A program made the position numbers and the translations under genes. From Arthrobacter pityocampae (GTDB lineage Bacteria; Actinomycetota; Actinomycetes; Actinomycetales; Micrococcaceae): DNA of 64,000 nucleotides. Of the stretch, positions 48,479 through 57,018 are shown piece after piece. Positions within the stretch are counted from its first letter, which is position 1; each line of letters begins with the position of its first letter. The notes under the pieces are model-generated. The model made no database searches. It worked only from the letters and a program-made list of their open reading frames with translations, and was not told the DNA's origin. The DNA lies in NCBI RefSeq assembly GCF_002927275.1, contig NZ_PRKW01000004.1, positions 1-64,000 on the forward strand, written 5' to 3'.

Positions 48479-49098
48479 TTGGCATCCTCCTCGGTGATGA
48501 CATCAGCCGTGCCGACGAACTGGTCGTAGGCGGCCTTGGTGAAGATCACGTCGTCGGAGACCAGCACGTCGTACGTGTTGAGCTGGTCTACGTAGAGGAC
48601 GTGTACCTCGGGCACGTTGCGCACCGAGAGTGCTGCGACGTCGTTGGCACGCTCGATGATCACGAGCAGGCGGGGCCGCTCGGAGATCGCGCGCAGGGTG
48701 TCGATCGCACCCTTGGTCGAGGGCTTGTCGCCGGTGACCAGGGATTCGAGGACGTGGATACGGCCGTTGCGTGCCCGGTCCGAGAGGGCTCCGCGCAGGG
48801 CGGCGGCCTTCATCTTCTTGGGGGTGCGCTGGCTGTAGTCGCGGGGGGTCGGTCCGTGGACGACACCGCCACCGGTCATGTGGGGGGCGCGGATCGAACC
48901 CTGACGGGCACGACCGGTTCCCTTCTGCTTGAACGGCTTGCGGCCTGCGCCGCTGACCTCGGCGCGGGTCTTGGTCTTGTGCGTACCCTGGCGGGCAGCA
49001 GCAAGCTGGGCGACGACGACCTGGTGCAGCAACGGCACGTTGGTCTGTGCGTCGAAGATCTCCGCGGGGAGATCGACCTTTACAGTGTTGGCAGCCAT
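48475..49098 (-). CDS. rplD: 50S ribosomal protein L4
   Basis: 207 residues. [29 protein letters not shown], then the tunnel loop [20 protein letters not shown], and [22 protein letters not shown] are typical. In E. coli L4 also represses its operon; no such leader could be identified here. Four bases after rplC. Confidence 0.98.
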   Translation of the reverse strand: MAANTVKVDLPAEIFDAQTNVPLLHQVVVAQLAAARQGTHKTKTRAEVSGAGRKPFKQKGTGRARQGSIRAPHMTGGGVVHGPTPRDYSQRTPKKMKAAALRGALSDRARNGRIHVLESLVTGDKPSTKGAIDTLRAISERPRLLVIIERANDVAALSVRNVPEVHVLYVDQLNTYDVLVSDDVIFTKAAYDQFVGTADVITEEDAK

Positions 49099-49102
49099 TT
49101 GG

Positions 49103-49759
49103 CTATGCTCCCTTCACGGCGGTGCGTACGAGGACGACCTGGCCGCGGGCGCCCGGAACGGCGCCCTTGATCAGCAGCAGCGACTTCTCGGCGTCGACAG
49201 CGTGAACCCGGAGGTTCAGCGTGGTCTGACGAACGGCGCCCATGCGGCCTGCCATTTTCATTCCACGGAAGACGCGGCTGGGGGTGGATGCTCCACCGAT
49301 GGAACCGGGCTTGCGGTGGTTCTTGTGGGCACCGTGTGAGGCTCCCACACCGTGGAAGCCGTGGCGCTTCATGACGCCGGCGAAGCCCTTGCCCTTGGTG
49401 GTGCCGATGACGTCGACCGTCTGGCCGGCTTCGAACATCTCGACGGAGAGTTCCTGGCCCAGCGAGTAGGAGTCGGCATCGGAGGTACGCAGTTCGACGA
49501 CGTGACGGCGCGGCGTGACGCCGGCCTTCTCGAAGTGGCCGGCGAGCGGCTTGGTGACCTTGCGGGGATCGATCTGGCCGAAGCCGATCTGCACGGCGGT
49601 GTAGCCGTCCTTGTCCTCGCTGAGGAGCTGCGTGATGACGTTCGAGTCTGCCTGGACGACGGTGACGGGGATGAGGATGTTGTTCTCGTCCCAGACCTGG
49701 GTCATGCCGAGCTTGATGCCCAGCAGGCCCTTGACCTGGCGCGTAAGTGAAGTAGACAT
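49103..49759 (-). CDS. rplC: 50S ribosomal protein L3
   Basis: 218 residues. [45 protein letters not shown] and [23 protein letters not shown] are typical; the last loop reaches the peptidyl transferase centre. 16 bases after rpsJ. Confidence 0.98.
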   Translation of the reverse strand: MSTSLTRQVKGLLGIKLGMTQVWDENNILIPVTVVQADSNVITQLLSEDKDGYTAVQIGFGQIDPRKVTKPLAGHFEKAGVTPRRHVVELRTSDADSYSLGQELSVEMFEAGQTVDVIGTTKGKGFAGVMKRHGFHGVGASHGAHKNHRKPGSIGGASTPSRVFRGMKMAGRMGAVRQTTLNLRVHAVDAEKSLLLIKGAVPGARGQVVLVRTAVKGA

Positions 49760-49775
49760 GTGTATCCGCTCTCCC

Positions 49776-50084
49776 TTACAGCTTGATTTCGATGTTCACG
49801 TCCGCAGGCAGGTCGAGACGCATCAGCGAATCGACGGCCTTGGGCGTGGGGTCAATGATGTCGATCAGACGCTTGTGAGTACGCATTTCGAAGTGCTCAC
49901 GGCTGTCCTTGTACTTGTGCGGGGACCGGATGACAACGAAAACGTTCTTCTCCGTGGGCAGGGGCACGGGGCCCACTACCGTTGCGCCTGCGCGCGTCAC
50001 CGTCTCAACGATCTTCCGGGCTGAAACATCGATGACCTCGTGGTCATATGACTTCAGCCGGATGCGGATTTTTTGTCCCGCCAT
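49776..50084 (-). CDS. rpsJ: 30S ribosomal protein S10
   Basis: 102 residues, standard. [59 protein letters not shown] and [26 protein letters not shown] are diagnostic; S10 also serves in antitermination as NusE. First gene of the S10 operon, behind a GAGAGAG ribosome site and a leader palindrome. Confidence 0.98.
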   Translation of the reverse strand: MAGQKIRIRLKSYDHEVIDVSARKIVETVTRAGATVVGPVPLPTEKNVFVVIRSPHKYKDSREHFEMRTHKRLIDIIDPTPKAVDSLMRLDLPADVNIEIKL

Positions 50085-50108
50085 GGCGTCTCGACTCTCT
50101 CTCTACAT

Positions 50109-50124
50109 AACTGCCTGGGCAGTT
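50109..50124 (-). promoter_or_regulatory. Palindrome in the rpsJ leader
   Basis: AACTGCC-TG-GGCAGTT, a perfect 7-bp inverted repeat centred 32 bases before the rpsJ ATG, just upstream of the ribosome site. It could form a small leader hairpin or an operator. Confidence 0.4.
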
Positions 50125-50506
50125 CCGGTACGTACGTACATTTCCTGCGTCCGTTGTGTGACGCCTCCCGAACAGACTGAATCCGGAGAACTCCGGGTTC
50201 CTCACCCTGCCGGGCTCCGACCCCCGCGCTCGGGCGTGTCGCCATCTCTGGACATACACGACCCGCTGGTTCCGGACGGACCGGAGGGGGTGGACTTCAT
50301 TTGGGCTGCGCATATCGGCGGACCTGATCCCTGCATCGGGCATTATCCCGACCGGGATGAGGTCTCGGACCGCGCGCGTCAGCGCTTGAACAACTTATCC
50401 AGTGTCGCAGATCCCCTGCATGATTGCGAACCGGGCCGGGCGTCACCCGGGTGATGTGTGCTACTCGACTTCACGGCCGTCCCGGTCCATCCGGAGCCCC
50501 GAGAAC

Positions 50507-50512
50507 TAGAAT
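50507..50512 (+). promoter_or_regulatory. Candidate -10 of the VOC gene
   Basis: TAGAAT (five of six to consensus) 30 bases before the ATG; no clear -35. A start near 50519 leaves a short leader carrying AAGGAG. Confidence 0.4.
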
Positions 50513-50542
50513 ATTGGTCCCCCATCGCGAAGGAGATCAGCC

Positions 50543-50926
50543 ATGATCAGCGCCAACAGGACCACGACCATCCTGCCTGTGCGGGACCTGGACCGGGCCC
50601 GGAACTTCTACGAGACGAACCTCGGCCTCCACGCCGACAGGGCCTGGGAGGAAGGGACCTTCCTCTTCAGCGAGGACGGGCACAACGGCATCGAGCTGCA
50701 GCTCAAGCCCGATAGCGCGCCGTCCGGCAATACCGAGCTCAGCTTCGAGGTGGAGGACCTCGAAGCGGAGATAGCAGTCCTCGAACAGCATGGAGTGACC
50801 CTCGAGGATTACGACCTCCCCGGGTTGAAGACCGTGGACCACATCGCCGAGAACGACCATCTGCGTTCGGCGTGGTTCACCGACTCGGAGGGGAACATCC
50901 TCTGCCTCCACCAGATCACCGCCTGA
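50543..50926 (+). CDS. VOC (glyoxalase/bleomycin-resistance) superfamily protein
   Basis: 127 residues with the paired beta-alpha-beta-beta-beta layout: TTILPVRDLDRARNFYETNLGL, then LSFEVEDLEAEIAVLEQHGVTLEDY, and SAWFTDSEGNILCLHQI. Metal ligands of the usual type could be His/Glu positions but cannot be assigned by eye. Function could be lyase, dioxygenase or binding protein. Good AAGGAG site. It stands alone on the plus strand between two large minus-strand blocks and faces a strong bidirectional hairpin. Confidence 0.85.
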   Translation: MISANRTTTILPVRDLDRARNFYETNLGLHADRAWEEGTFLFSEDGHNGIELQLKPDSAPSGNTELSFEVEDLEAEIAVLEQHGVTLEDYDLPGLKTVDHIAENDHLRSAWFTDSEGNILCLHQITA

Positions 50927-50987
50927 CCGTGCCGAGGCACGATCGCCCTCTCCTCCGGCACGGAAGAGACGGCAGGAAGGACGGCAG

Positions 50988-51021
50988 GAAGGGCCCCGCT
51001 GCACCGGCAGCGGGGCCCTTC
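50988..51021. terminator. Bidirectional terminator between VOC and giant membrane protein genes
   Basis: Perfect 15-bp arms (50988-51002 and 51007-51021) with loop ACCG, between two convergent genes. Short A/T stretches flank it on the right. Confidence 0.85.
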
Positions 51022-51054
51022 TGCTAATAGCGCTAGACGGGCCATGGTCGACCT

Positions 51055-51147
51055 CACGACCGGGGCGTCAGGCCCCGGGCCACCTCACGACCGGGGCGAC
51101 AGGTCCCGGGCCACCTCACGACTGGGGCGACAGGTCCCGGGCCACCT
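51055..51147. repeat. Three 31-bp tandem repeats across the stop of the giant membrane protein
   Basis: Units 51055-51085, 51086-51116 and 51117-51147 differ at two or three bases. Each holds a hairpin (CCGGGGC with GCCCCGG, or one mismatch). The stop codon falls at 51116-51118, at the unit 2/3 junction; two units are downstream of the gene. Confidence 0.8.
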
Positions 51148-54100
51148 CCGGGCCGGGGTGCGACCCGCTGCCCTCACCGGGCGCCGGTCCGGACCCGTCG
51201 TCGGGGGCACCGGTACCGGCCTGAGCGCCGGGCGCCGGTCCGGACCCGTCGTCGGGGGCACCGGTACCGGCCTGAGCGCCGGGCGCCGGTCCGGTCCCGT
51301 CGTCGGAGGCTCCGGTACCGGCCTGAGCGCCGGGCGCCGGTCCGGGCCCGTCGTCGGGGGTGCCGGTACCGGTCTGAGCGCCGGGCGGTGGACCCTGCCC
51401 CTGGCGGTTGAGCTTCCAGACAGCGAAGGCCAGCAGCAGAAGCGCCGCGACCGTCAGGAGCAGGAACGTGAAGCCGCGGAGGAACCAGAGCAGTGCGAGT
51501 GCGATACCGACGGCACCCCAGAGGCTGAACAGTCGTCGTGACAGGGCGACGCCGGCTGCCAGGAGCACCACGTGGCCACAGAGCGACCAGACCTGCGCGC
51601 CCGTTGTGCCTCCGGCCACGGTCAGGAGACCTGTCGCCGAGAGGATGGTCGCGGATCCCGGGAGCCAGAGAAGCCCCCGGCCCGGCACGCCCCGGGTGAA
51701 GGACCAGGCGGCGAGCAGCGCGAGGGCGAGCACCCACCACTGCGCCGCCCAGAAGAAGTCGATCCCGTCGAGGAGGAGCCAGGCCACGCGCTGCACGGAG
51801 AGCACGACCACGAGGAAGGCCACCTCGCAGTACACGGAGCGGATACGAGCCGGAACCTCCCATGCCCCGAGCACGGCGACGACGGCGAGGAGCAGGGAGC
51901 CTGCGACGGCCGAGTCGTCCGCGGGCATGGCGAGGACCGCGGCGACGGCGGTCCAGCCGAGGGCCAGGCCGCCGAGGATCCGGTACCGATGCCCGGCCGC
52001 ATCCTCACCCGGCAGGAACACCCGGGCGAGGTGCAGGAAAGCGGCAGCCAGCACCGCACCGCCCAGAAGGCGGATCGCGTCGGAGCCGAGCGTCCCGCCG
52101 GTGGTCCGGTCCACCTGGTCCACGAAGGCGGGGGCGGCGACGATGACGGCTGCCGCTCCCCCGGCGTCGAGTCCGGAGAACGCCTCGCGCTGCGCCAGGG
52201 TGAAGCCGATACCGGCCACGGCGGCGGCGACGACCACCCGGTCCCAACCGGCTCCGTCCGCGAAGGCGAAGAGGACCGCCTCGGTGGCGAACAATCCGGC
52301 GCCGATGCGGCTCGGCATCCGGAGGCGGGAGGCCGAGGCGCGGACGCGCACCATCGCGAGAGCGACCGCGCAGGCGACCGCGACGAGCGCACCGACCGGC
52401 ACGGACAGCGGCGCCTCGGGCAGTAGTCCTGCCGGTGCCAGGCCGAAGTCCTTCGAGAGGACCGCGATGAGCGCAGCACCGGCGTACAGGGCAGGGTATG
52501 CGGTGGCGCCCTTGTGCTGGACGAGGAACAGGACGGCGGACACGGTGCCGAGCAGGACGAGATGCAGGACGATCACATCGAGCCGTGCGTCGGGGTTGCT
52601 GACCGCCAGGTAGGCCAGGGGAACGGTGGCGAGGAGGCCGATGCTCAGCCATGCCGACGATCCCTGCAGCCCCGCCTGGCGGAACCTCGAGCGCAGGAGG
52701 ACCCGCACCAGTTCCTGCACGGCGATGCTCACGGCCGTCACCGCGAACACCTCGTGCACCGAGAGGTCCAGGTCAGCGGAGACCGTCGCGACGAGGGCGG
52801 TGAAGGACAACTGTGCCGCCAGGAGGTACGCGCCACGGCGCAGACGGTCGCCTGCGCGCCGCGCCATGAGGGCTCCGTAGCCGATGGCGACGACCAGCAG
52901 CACCTCGTAGGAGCGGATGCCGAATCCGGCTCCGATCCCTGCGAGGGCCGCCACCACGAGGGAGACGGGGCCGATGGCCTCCGTCAGGGCGCCCGGGATA
53001 TTCCGCACGTGCGCCTTGCCCGCTCCATCGCCCGTGGAGTCGTGCGGCGCAGCAGCGGACAGGACGCGGCCACCCGCCGCATCGCCCGTGGGGTCGTGCG
53101 GCGCAGCAGCCGACAGGACGTGACCGCTTGCCTCGATGCCCTCAATGTCGTGCGGCGCGGCAGGCGACAGGCCGCGACCACCTGCCTCGCCGAGGGGTAG
53201 GAGAAGGGAGGTCAGGCAACCGGCCAGGACGCAGATCCAGAGGCCGGACGCCACGATGGCGAAGGTCTCCGTCCCGGAGGCCAGGGCGACGGCCGTGACG
53301 AGCGATGCCCCACTCGCGGTGCAGATCACCCACGGGCTGTACACGCTCGCCGACCGTCGGCGCCATCGGCGGACCTCGACGAGCTGGTTCACCGCGAAGG
53401 CCACCAGGAGGGCGAGGCCTGCGACCTCCCCGACCTGCCAGGGCGGGGGCAGTGGTGGTTGCAGGTGGACGAGCACGGCGATCGGCGCCAGGACGGTCAC
53501 CGCCCCTCGCGCAGCCAGCATGAAGCGTTCCCGGTACCGGCCGGTCGAGCGCCCTGCCCGCAGGACCAGGTAGACGGCCGTCAGCGCGAGGACCGTCTCC
53601 GCCCGCCAGGGGTTGTCCCACCGGGTCATCGTGCTGAGGAGTGCTCCCGGGAGGACGAGCAATTCGAGTGCTCCGCCGCTCCGCACGGCGATCGCCATAC
53701 CGGTGATCAGCACCAGGAGTACAGGCAGCAGGGCGTCCGGGCCATCCCCCGGACCGGCGAGGATCCCCCACCCCGAGGAGAAGATGGAGGCAGCTGCGGC
53801 CAGGCCCAGCGTCACGAAGGTCAGGACGACGTCGACGGCGTACAGGGAGGTGCGCCGCGTAACAACGTCCGGGTTGTCCCGGCCGGCCGAGCGCGCCGCG
53901 TCGAGGAACGTCCTGGCCCTGCCCGGCACAGCGAGCAGAGCCGTGATCTGAAGGGCGAGGCACACGGCGAGGAGGAAGGAGATCCATCCTGCCGAGCTGC
54001 CGGCAGCCCCCGCGGTGAGGACGACGGTGATCGTGCCCACGAGCCTCACGGCATAGAAGTGCTGGATCCTCTGGGCGTCGTAGAACGCCAGCAGCGCCGC

Positions 54101-55429
54101 GTAGTACAGGGTGGCAACCACCCATAGCTGAGCGCGGTCCGCCTCGGTCAGCACAGGACCGAGCAGCACGGAGGCGACGAGGGCGGACGGCGCCAGTAGC
54201 CGATGGGTGTCCACGACGGCCCAAGAGATGACCTCGGGGAGCCACCCCGGGGCGAGGCGCAGGAGCCCGGCCAGGATGGCGGCCACGCCGATCGAGCAGG
54301 TGAAGTACCAGACGAGCGCGCCTCCGAGCAGTGACACGGAGGACAGCGCGATCGAGAGGAAGAACGGCAGCGTGAGGAACGCGACGACACGACTGTGCAG
54401 CCGGACGGCAGCCAGGACGTACGCGACGGTGCCGACGACTGCCGTGGCGAACCAGGCGAGAGCCACCTGACCGGTGAGGAACCCGAAGAACAATCCGGCC
54501 ACCGGTAGCAGGGCGAGTCCGGTACCCGTGAAGGCGACCGCTGCCGGCCGGAGGTGCGGCAACCGCGTATGCAGGACGAGACCGCTGACGTAGAACAGGG
54601 CGACGACGACGCTGATCGTCGCCGCGCGGGCGGCGCCGGGTACGGCCGCACCGATGAAGAGACCGCCGGCCGCAACGAGCAACAGACTGGCGGAGTACAG
54701 GGCGATGTTGATGCTGCGGAGTTCGCGGGCGGCCCGCCGGGCCGCGCGTTCCTCCGCGGTCGGCGGAACGGGGTCGCCGACCTCTGAGGGACGGTCGGGC
54801 GGAAGGCTGATTCCCGCGGACCCCGTCCAGGCAGGCCCGCCAGTGGGGCGCGTCCCGGCAGGCCCGCCAGTGGAGCGCGTCCCCGCAGGCCCGCCCGTGG
54901 GACGCGTCCCCGCAGGCCCGCCCGTGGGACGCGTCCCGGCCGGCACACCAGCGGACCCCGCCCCGGCAAACGAGCCAGCAGGGTCCGTCGCAGACGACAC
55001 ACCCGCGGAGCCAGCCCCCGCCGGCGCAACGGCAGGATCTGTCGGAGCCTGGGCACCGGCAGGAGAAGGCCGCGGCTCCGAGGCACCTCTGGACGGAGTC
55101 CGCGCATGCCCTGGCGCCTCCGGGTGGTGCAGGCTCGCAGGCTGAGGTGTCGTAGCGCCCGCATCCGCCTCGGGGTCCAGACCCGGCACGGGGTCCAGGC
55201 CCGGCACGGGGTCCAGGTCCGGCACGGGGTCCAGGCCCGGCACGGGATCCGCGGGCCTGGCTGCGAGGGACGCGCCCTCGCGATACCCCCGCTCGTACGC
55301 CGCCGCCACGTAACGGTCGGCGGTCCCGGCACGTGCGCTGCGGCGCCGTGTGACCGCCCATCCCGCCAGGTACCCGGCACCGAAGATGCTCAGGACGATC
55401 ACCAGAAGAATCGTCAGAATCAGACCCAA
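51116..55429 (-). CDS. Giant polytopic membrane protein with repeat-expanded linkers, function unknown
   Basis: About 1437 residues. An N-terminal membrane helix (LILTILLVIVLSIFGAGYLAGWAV) is followed by a ~200-residue Pro/Gly/Ala linker, then dozens of hydrophobic segments (I estimate 35-40) up to residue ~1350, and a Gly/Pro/Asp-rich C-terminal tail. I recognise no catalytic motif; it resembles the large uncharacterised DUF-type membrane proteins of actinobacteria. Soluble parts carry four in-frame tandem repeats. TTG 55429 is preferred (GGGGAG five bases upstream); GTG 55435 is possible, while GTG 55489 lies upstream of a TATACT element and is rejected. Between tuf and rpsJ, same strand. 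Confidence 0.75.
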   Translation of the reverse strand: MGLILTILLVIVLSIFGAGYLAGWAVTRRRSARAGTADRYVAAAYERGYREGASLAARPADPVPGLDPVPDLDPVPGLDPVPGLDPEADAGATTPQPASLHHPEAPGHARTPSRGASEPRPSPAGAQAPTDPAVAPAGAGSAGVSSATDPAGSFAGAGSAGVPAGTRPTGGPAGTRPTGGPAGTRSTGGPAGTRPTGGPAWTGSAGISLPPDRPSEVGDPVPPTAEERAARRAARELRSINIALYSASLLLVAAGGLFIGAAVPGAARAATISVVVALFYVSGLVLHTRLPHLRPAAVAFTGTGLALLPVAGLFFGFLTGQVALAWFATAVVGTVAYVLAAVRLHSRVVAFLTLPFFLSIALSSVSLLGGALVWYFTCSIGVAAILAGLLRLAPGWLPEVISWAVVDTHRLLAPSALVASVLLGPVLTEADRAQLWVVATLYYAALLAFYDAQRIQHFYAVRLVGTITVVLTAGAAGSSAGWISFLLAVCLALQITALLAVPGRARTFLDAARSAGRDNPDVVTRRTSLYAVDVVLTFVTLGLAAAASIFSSGWGILAGPGDGPDALLPVLLVLITGMAIAVRSGGALELLVLPGALLSTMTRWDNPWRAETVLALTAVYLVLRAGRSTGRYRERFMLAARGAVTVLAPIAVLVHLQPPLPPPWQVGEVAGLALLVAFAVNQLVEVRRWRRRSASVYSPWVICTASGASLVTAVALASGTETFAIVASGLWICVLAGCLTSLLLPLGEAGGRGLSPAAPHDIEGIEASGHVLSAAAPHDPTGDAAGGRVLSAAAPHDSTGDGAGKAHVRNIPGALTEAIGPVSLVVAALAGIGAGFGIRSYEVLLVVAIGYGALMARRAGDRLRRGAYLLAAQLSFTALVATVSADLDLSVHEVFAVTAVSIAVQELVRVLLRSRFRQAGLQGSSAWLSIGLLATVPLAYLAVSNPDARLDVIVLHLVLLGTVSAVLFLVQHKGATAYPALYAGAALIAVLSKDFGLAPAGLLPEAPLSVPVGALVAVACAVALAMVRVRASASRLRMPSRIGAGLFATEAVLFAFADGAGWDRVVVAAAVAGIGFTLAQREAFSGLDAGGAAAVIVAAPAFVDQVDRTTGGTLGSDAIRLLGGAVLAAAFLHLARVFLPGEDAAGHRYRILGGLALGWTAVAAVLAMPADDSAVAGSLLLAVVAVLGAWEVPARIRSVYCEVAFLVVVLSVQRVAWLLLDGIDFFWAAQWWVLALALLAAWSFTRGVPGRGLLWLPGSATILSATGLLTVAGGTTGAQVWSLCGHVVLLAAGVALSRRLFSLWGAVGIALALLWFLRGFTFLLLTVAALLLLAFAVWKLNRQGQGPPPGAQTGTGTPDDGPGPAPGAQAGTGASDDGTGPAPGAQAGTGAPDDGSGPAPGAQAGTGAPDDGSGPAPGEGSGSHPGPEVARDLSPQS
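51179..51382. repeat. Four 51-bp tandem repeats (C-terminal tail)
   Basis: Units begin at 51179, 51230, 51281 and 51332, encoding PGAQAGTGAPDDGSGPA-type 17-residue blocks in frame. Units 1 and 2 are nearly identical, indicating recent duplication. Confidence 0.9.
53040..53201. repeat. Three 54-bp tandem repeats (internal loop)
   Basis: Units begin at 53040, 53094 and 53148 and encode 18-residue blocks around VLSAAAPHDPTGD in one hydrophilic loop between membrane segments. Copies have diverged. Confidence 0.75.
54831..54938. repeat. Four 27-bp tandem repeats (N-terminal linker)
   Basis: Units begin at 54831, 54858, 54885 and 54912, encoding PAGTRPTGG nine-residue blocks. Looser related segments continue on the N-terminal side. 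Confidence 0.88.
55172..55243. repeat. Four 18-bp tandem repeats (N-terminal linker)
   Basis: Units begin at 55172, 55190, 55208 and 55226, encoding DPVPGL six-residue blocks just behind the first membrane helix. Confidence 0.88.
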
Positions 55430-55471
55430 TGCCACTCCCCCATGATGGGAACCGGATGCCGCCCCCGGGCC

Positions 55472-55477
55472 AGTATA
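55472..55477 (-). promoter_or_regulatory. Candidate -10 of the giant membrane protein gene
   Basis: TATACT on the minus strand (five of six to consensus), about 40 bases before the GTG/TTG start candidates. No clear -35. Its position helps to exclude the upstream in-frame GTG at 55489. Confidence 0.4.
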
Positions 55478-55558
55478 GGCAGGGCACACCCGTGACCGAC
55501 GCGCCCGGGAACTCCCTGTGGAGAACCGGCCGCGGCATGATCAGGGCGCATTAACGAA

Positions 55559-55588
55559 GGAACCCCCGCCGCGGACGGCAGGGGTTCC
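55559..55588 (-). terminator. Terminator after tuf
   Basis: 13-base arms (55559-55571 and 55576-55588) with a single C-A mismatch and a four-base loop, 35 bases past the tuf stop. Ends the str operon. Confidence 0.75.
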
Positions 55589-55622
55589 TCGATGCTCCAG
55601 CAGGGCTGGACGATCCGAAGGA

Positions 55623-56813
55623 CTACTTCAGGATCTTGGTGACACGTCCCGAACCAACGGTGCGGCCGCCTTCGCGGATGGCGAAGCCGAGGCCGTCTTC
55701 CATGGCGATGGGCTGGATGAGCGCAACGGTCATCTCAGTGTTGTCGCCGGGCATGACCATCTCGGTGCCCTCGGGGAGGGTGATGACGCCGGTCACGTCC
55801 GTGGTACGGAAGTAGAACTGCGGGCGGTAGTTCGAGTAGAACGGGTTGTGACGCCCGCCCTCGTCCTTGGCCAGGATGTAGACGTTGGCCTCGAAGTCGG
55901 TGTGAGGGGTGATCGAACCCGGCTTCACGATGACCTGTCCACGCTCTACGTCTTCGCGCTTGATGCCGCGGAGCAGCAGACCACAGTTCTCGCCGGCCCA
56001 GGCCTCGTCGAGCTGCTTGTGGAACATCTCGATACCGGTGACCGTGGTCTTCTGGACCGGACGGATGCCGACGATCTCGACCTCGGAGTTGATGGCGAGG
56101 GTTCCGCGCTCGGCGCGGCCCGTGACGACGGTTCCACGACCGGTGATCGTGAAGACGTCCTCGACGGGCATGAGGAACGGCTTGTCCTTGTCGCGGATGG
56201 GATCCGGGACGTTGTTATCGACGGCTTCCATGAGGTCCTCGACGGACTTGACCCACTCGGGGTCGCCTTCGAGAGCCTTGAGACCGGAGACGCGGACCAC
56301 GGGGGCCTCGTCGCCGTCGAAGCCCTGCGAGCTGAGCAGCTCACGGACTTCCATCTCCACGAGGTCGAGGAGCTCTTCGTCATCGACCATGTCGGACTTG
56401 TTCAGCGCGACCAGCAGGTAGGGGACGCCGACCTGGCGGGCGAGCAGGACGTGCTCGCGGGTCTGGGCCATCGGACCATCGGTGGCTGCGACGACGAGGA
56501 TTGCCCCGTCCATTTGGGCCGCACCGGTGATCATGTTCTTGATGTAGTCAGCGTGACCGGGGGCGTCCACGTGGGCGTAGTGGCGCTTCTCGGTCTGGTA
56601 CTCGACGTGCGAGATGTTGATCGTGATGCCGCGCTGCTTCTCCTCGGGAGCCGAGTCGATCGACGCGAAGTCACGCTGCTCGTTGAGGGTGGGGTACTTG
56701 TCGTACAGCACCTTGGAAATGGCAGCCGTCAACGTGGTCTTTCCATGGTCAACGTGACCAATGGTGCCGATGTTAACGTGCGGCTTAGTCCGCTCGAACT
56801 TTGCCTTCGCCAC
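55623..56813 (-). CDS. tuf: Elongation factor Tu
   Basis: 396 residues. GTPase motifs: [11 protein letters not shown] (G1), [19 protein letters not shown] (G3), [13 protein letters not shown] (G4). Delivers aminoacyl-tRNA to the ribosome. The GTG start has AGGAGG. A 205-base gap to fusA contains a TAGACT element on the minus strand (about 56890-56896), so a tuf-specific promoter is possible besides read-through from fusA. Confidence 0.98.
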   Translation of the reverse strand: MAKAKFERTKPHVNIGTIGHVDHGKTTLTAAISKVLYDKYPTLNEQRDFASIDSAPEEKQRGITINISHVEYQTEKRHYAHVDAPGHADYIKNMITGAAQMDGAILVVAATDGPMAQTREHVLLARQVGVPYLLVALNKSDMVDDEELLDLVEMEVRELLSSQGFDGDEAPVVRVSGLKALEGDPEWVKSVEDLMEAVDNNVPDPIRDKDKPFLMPVEDVFTITGRGTVVTGRAERGTLAINSEVEIVGIRPVQKTTVTGIEMFHKQLDEAWAGENCGLLLRGIKREDVERGQVIVKPGSITPHTDFEANVYILAKDEGGRHNPFYSNYRPQFYFRTTDVTGVITLPEGTEMVMPGDNTEMTVALIQPIAMEDGLGFAIREGGRTVGSGRVTKILK

Positions 56814-57018
56814 GGGTTCCTCCTAGAACGTTTGAGAAGAATTGCTTCCCAGCCACGCTGATCGCGGCTGAAACTCATGCAAGTCTACTGGGGGCTTTTG
56901 GTTTTGATGAAATTGCTGTGCACCGCCGGTCCGGGTGGACCAGCGGAAGGAAGCGCGGGGCGGCCGGCCCTGGGACAGGCCGCCTCCGCTCCCCCGGGAT
57001 CCCGTTGCCGGGAAGGGG

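Larger units (their letters stand above)
50085..50542. other. 458-base gap upstream of S10 operon and VOC gene
   Basis: A divergent control region with no convincing gene. Toward rpsJ it holds the palindrome at 50109-50124 and, further up, a GATAAT element on the minus strand (50342-50347) that overlaps the palindrome ATCCCG-AC-CGGGAT (50345-50358); its -35 is unclear. Toward the VOC gene it holds TAGAAT at 50507. The minus-strand leader of rpsJ would be about 250 bases. Confidence 0.45.

Noticed and set aside
49909-50454. A 181-residue plus-strand frame in the gap upstream of rpsJ.
   Set aside because: It overlaps rpsJ antisense, has no ribosome site and no recognisable protein features.
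51179-51382. Regular repeats considered as a CRISPR array.
   Set aside because: The units are contiguous, in frame with a long gene, have no spacers and lack nearby cas genes.
55430-55489. Upstream in-frame GTG start of the giant membrane protein at 55489.
   Set aside because: It lies upstream of a TATACT -10-like element and adds no signal or helix; the membrane helix begins right after the downstream start candidates.
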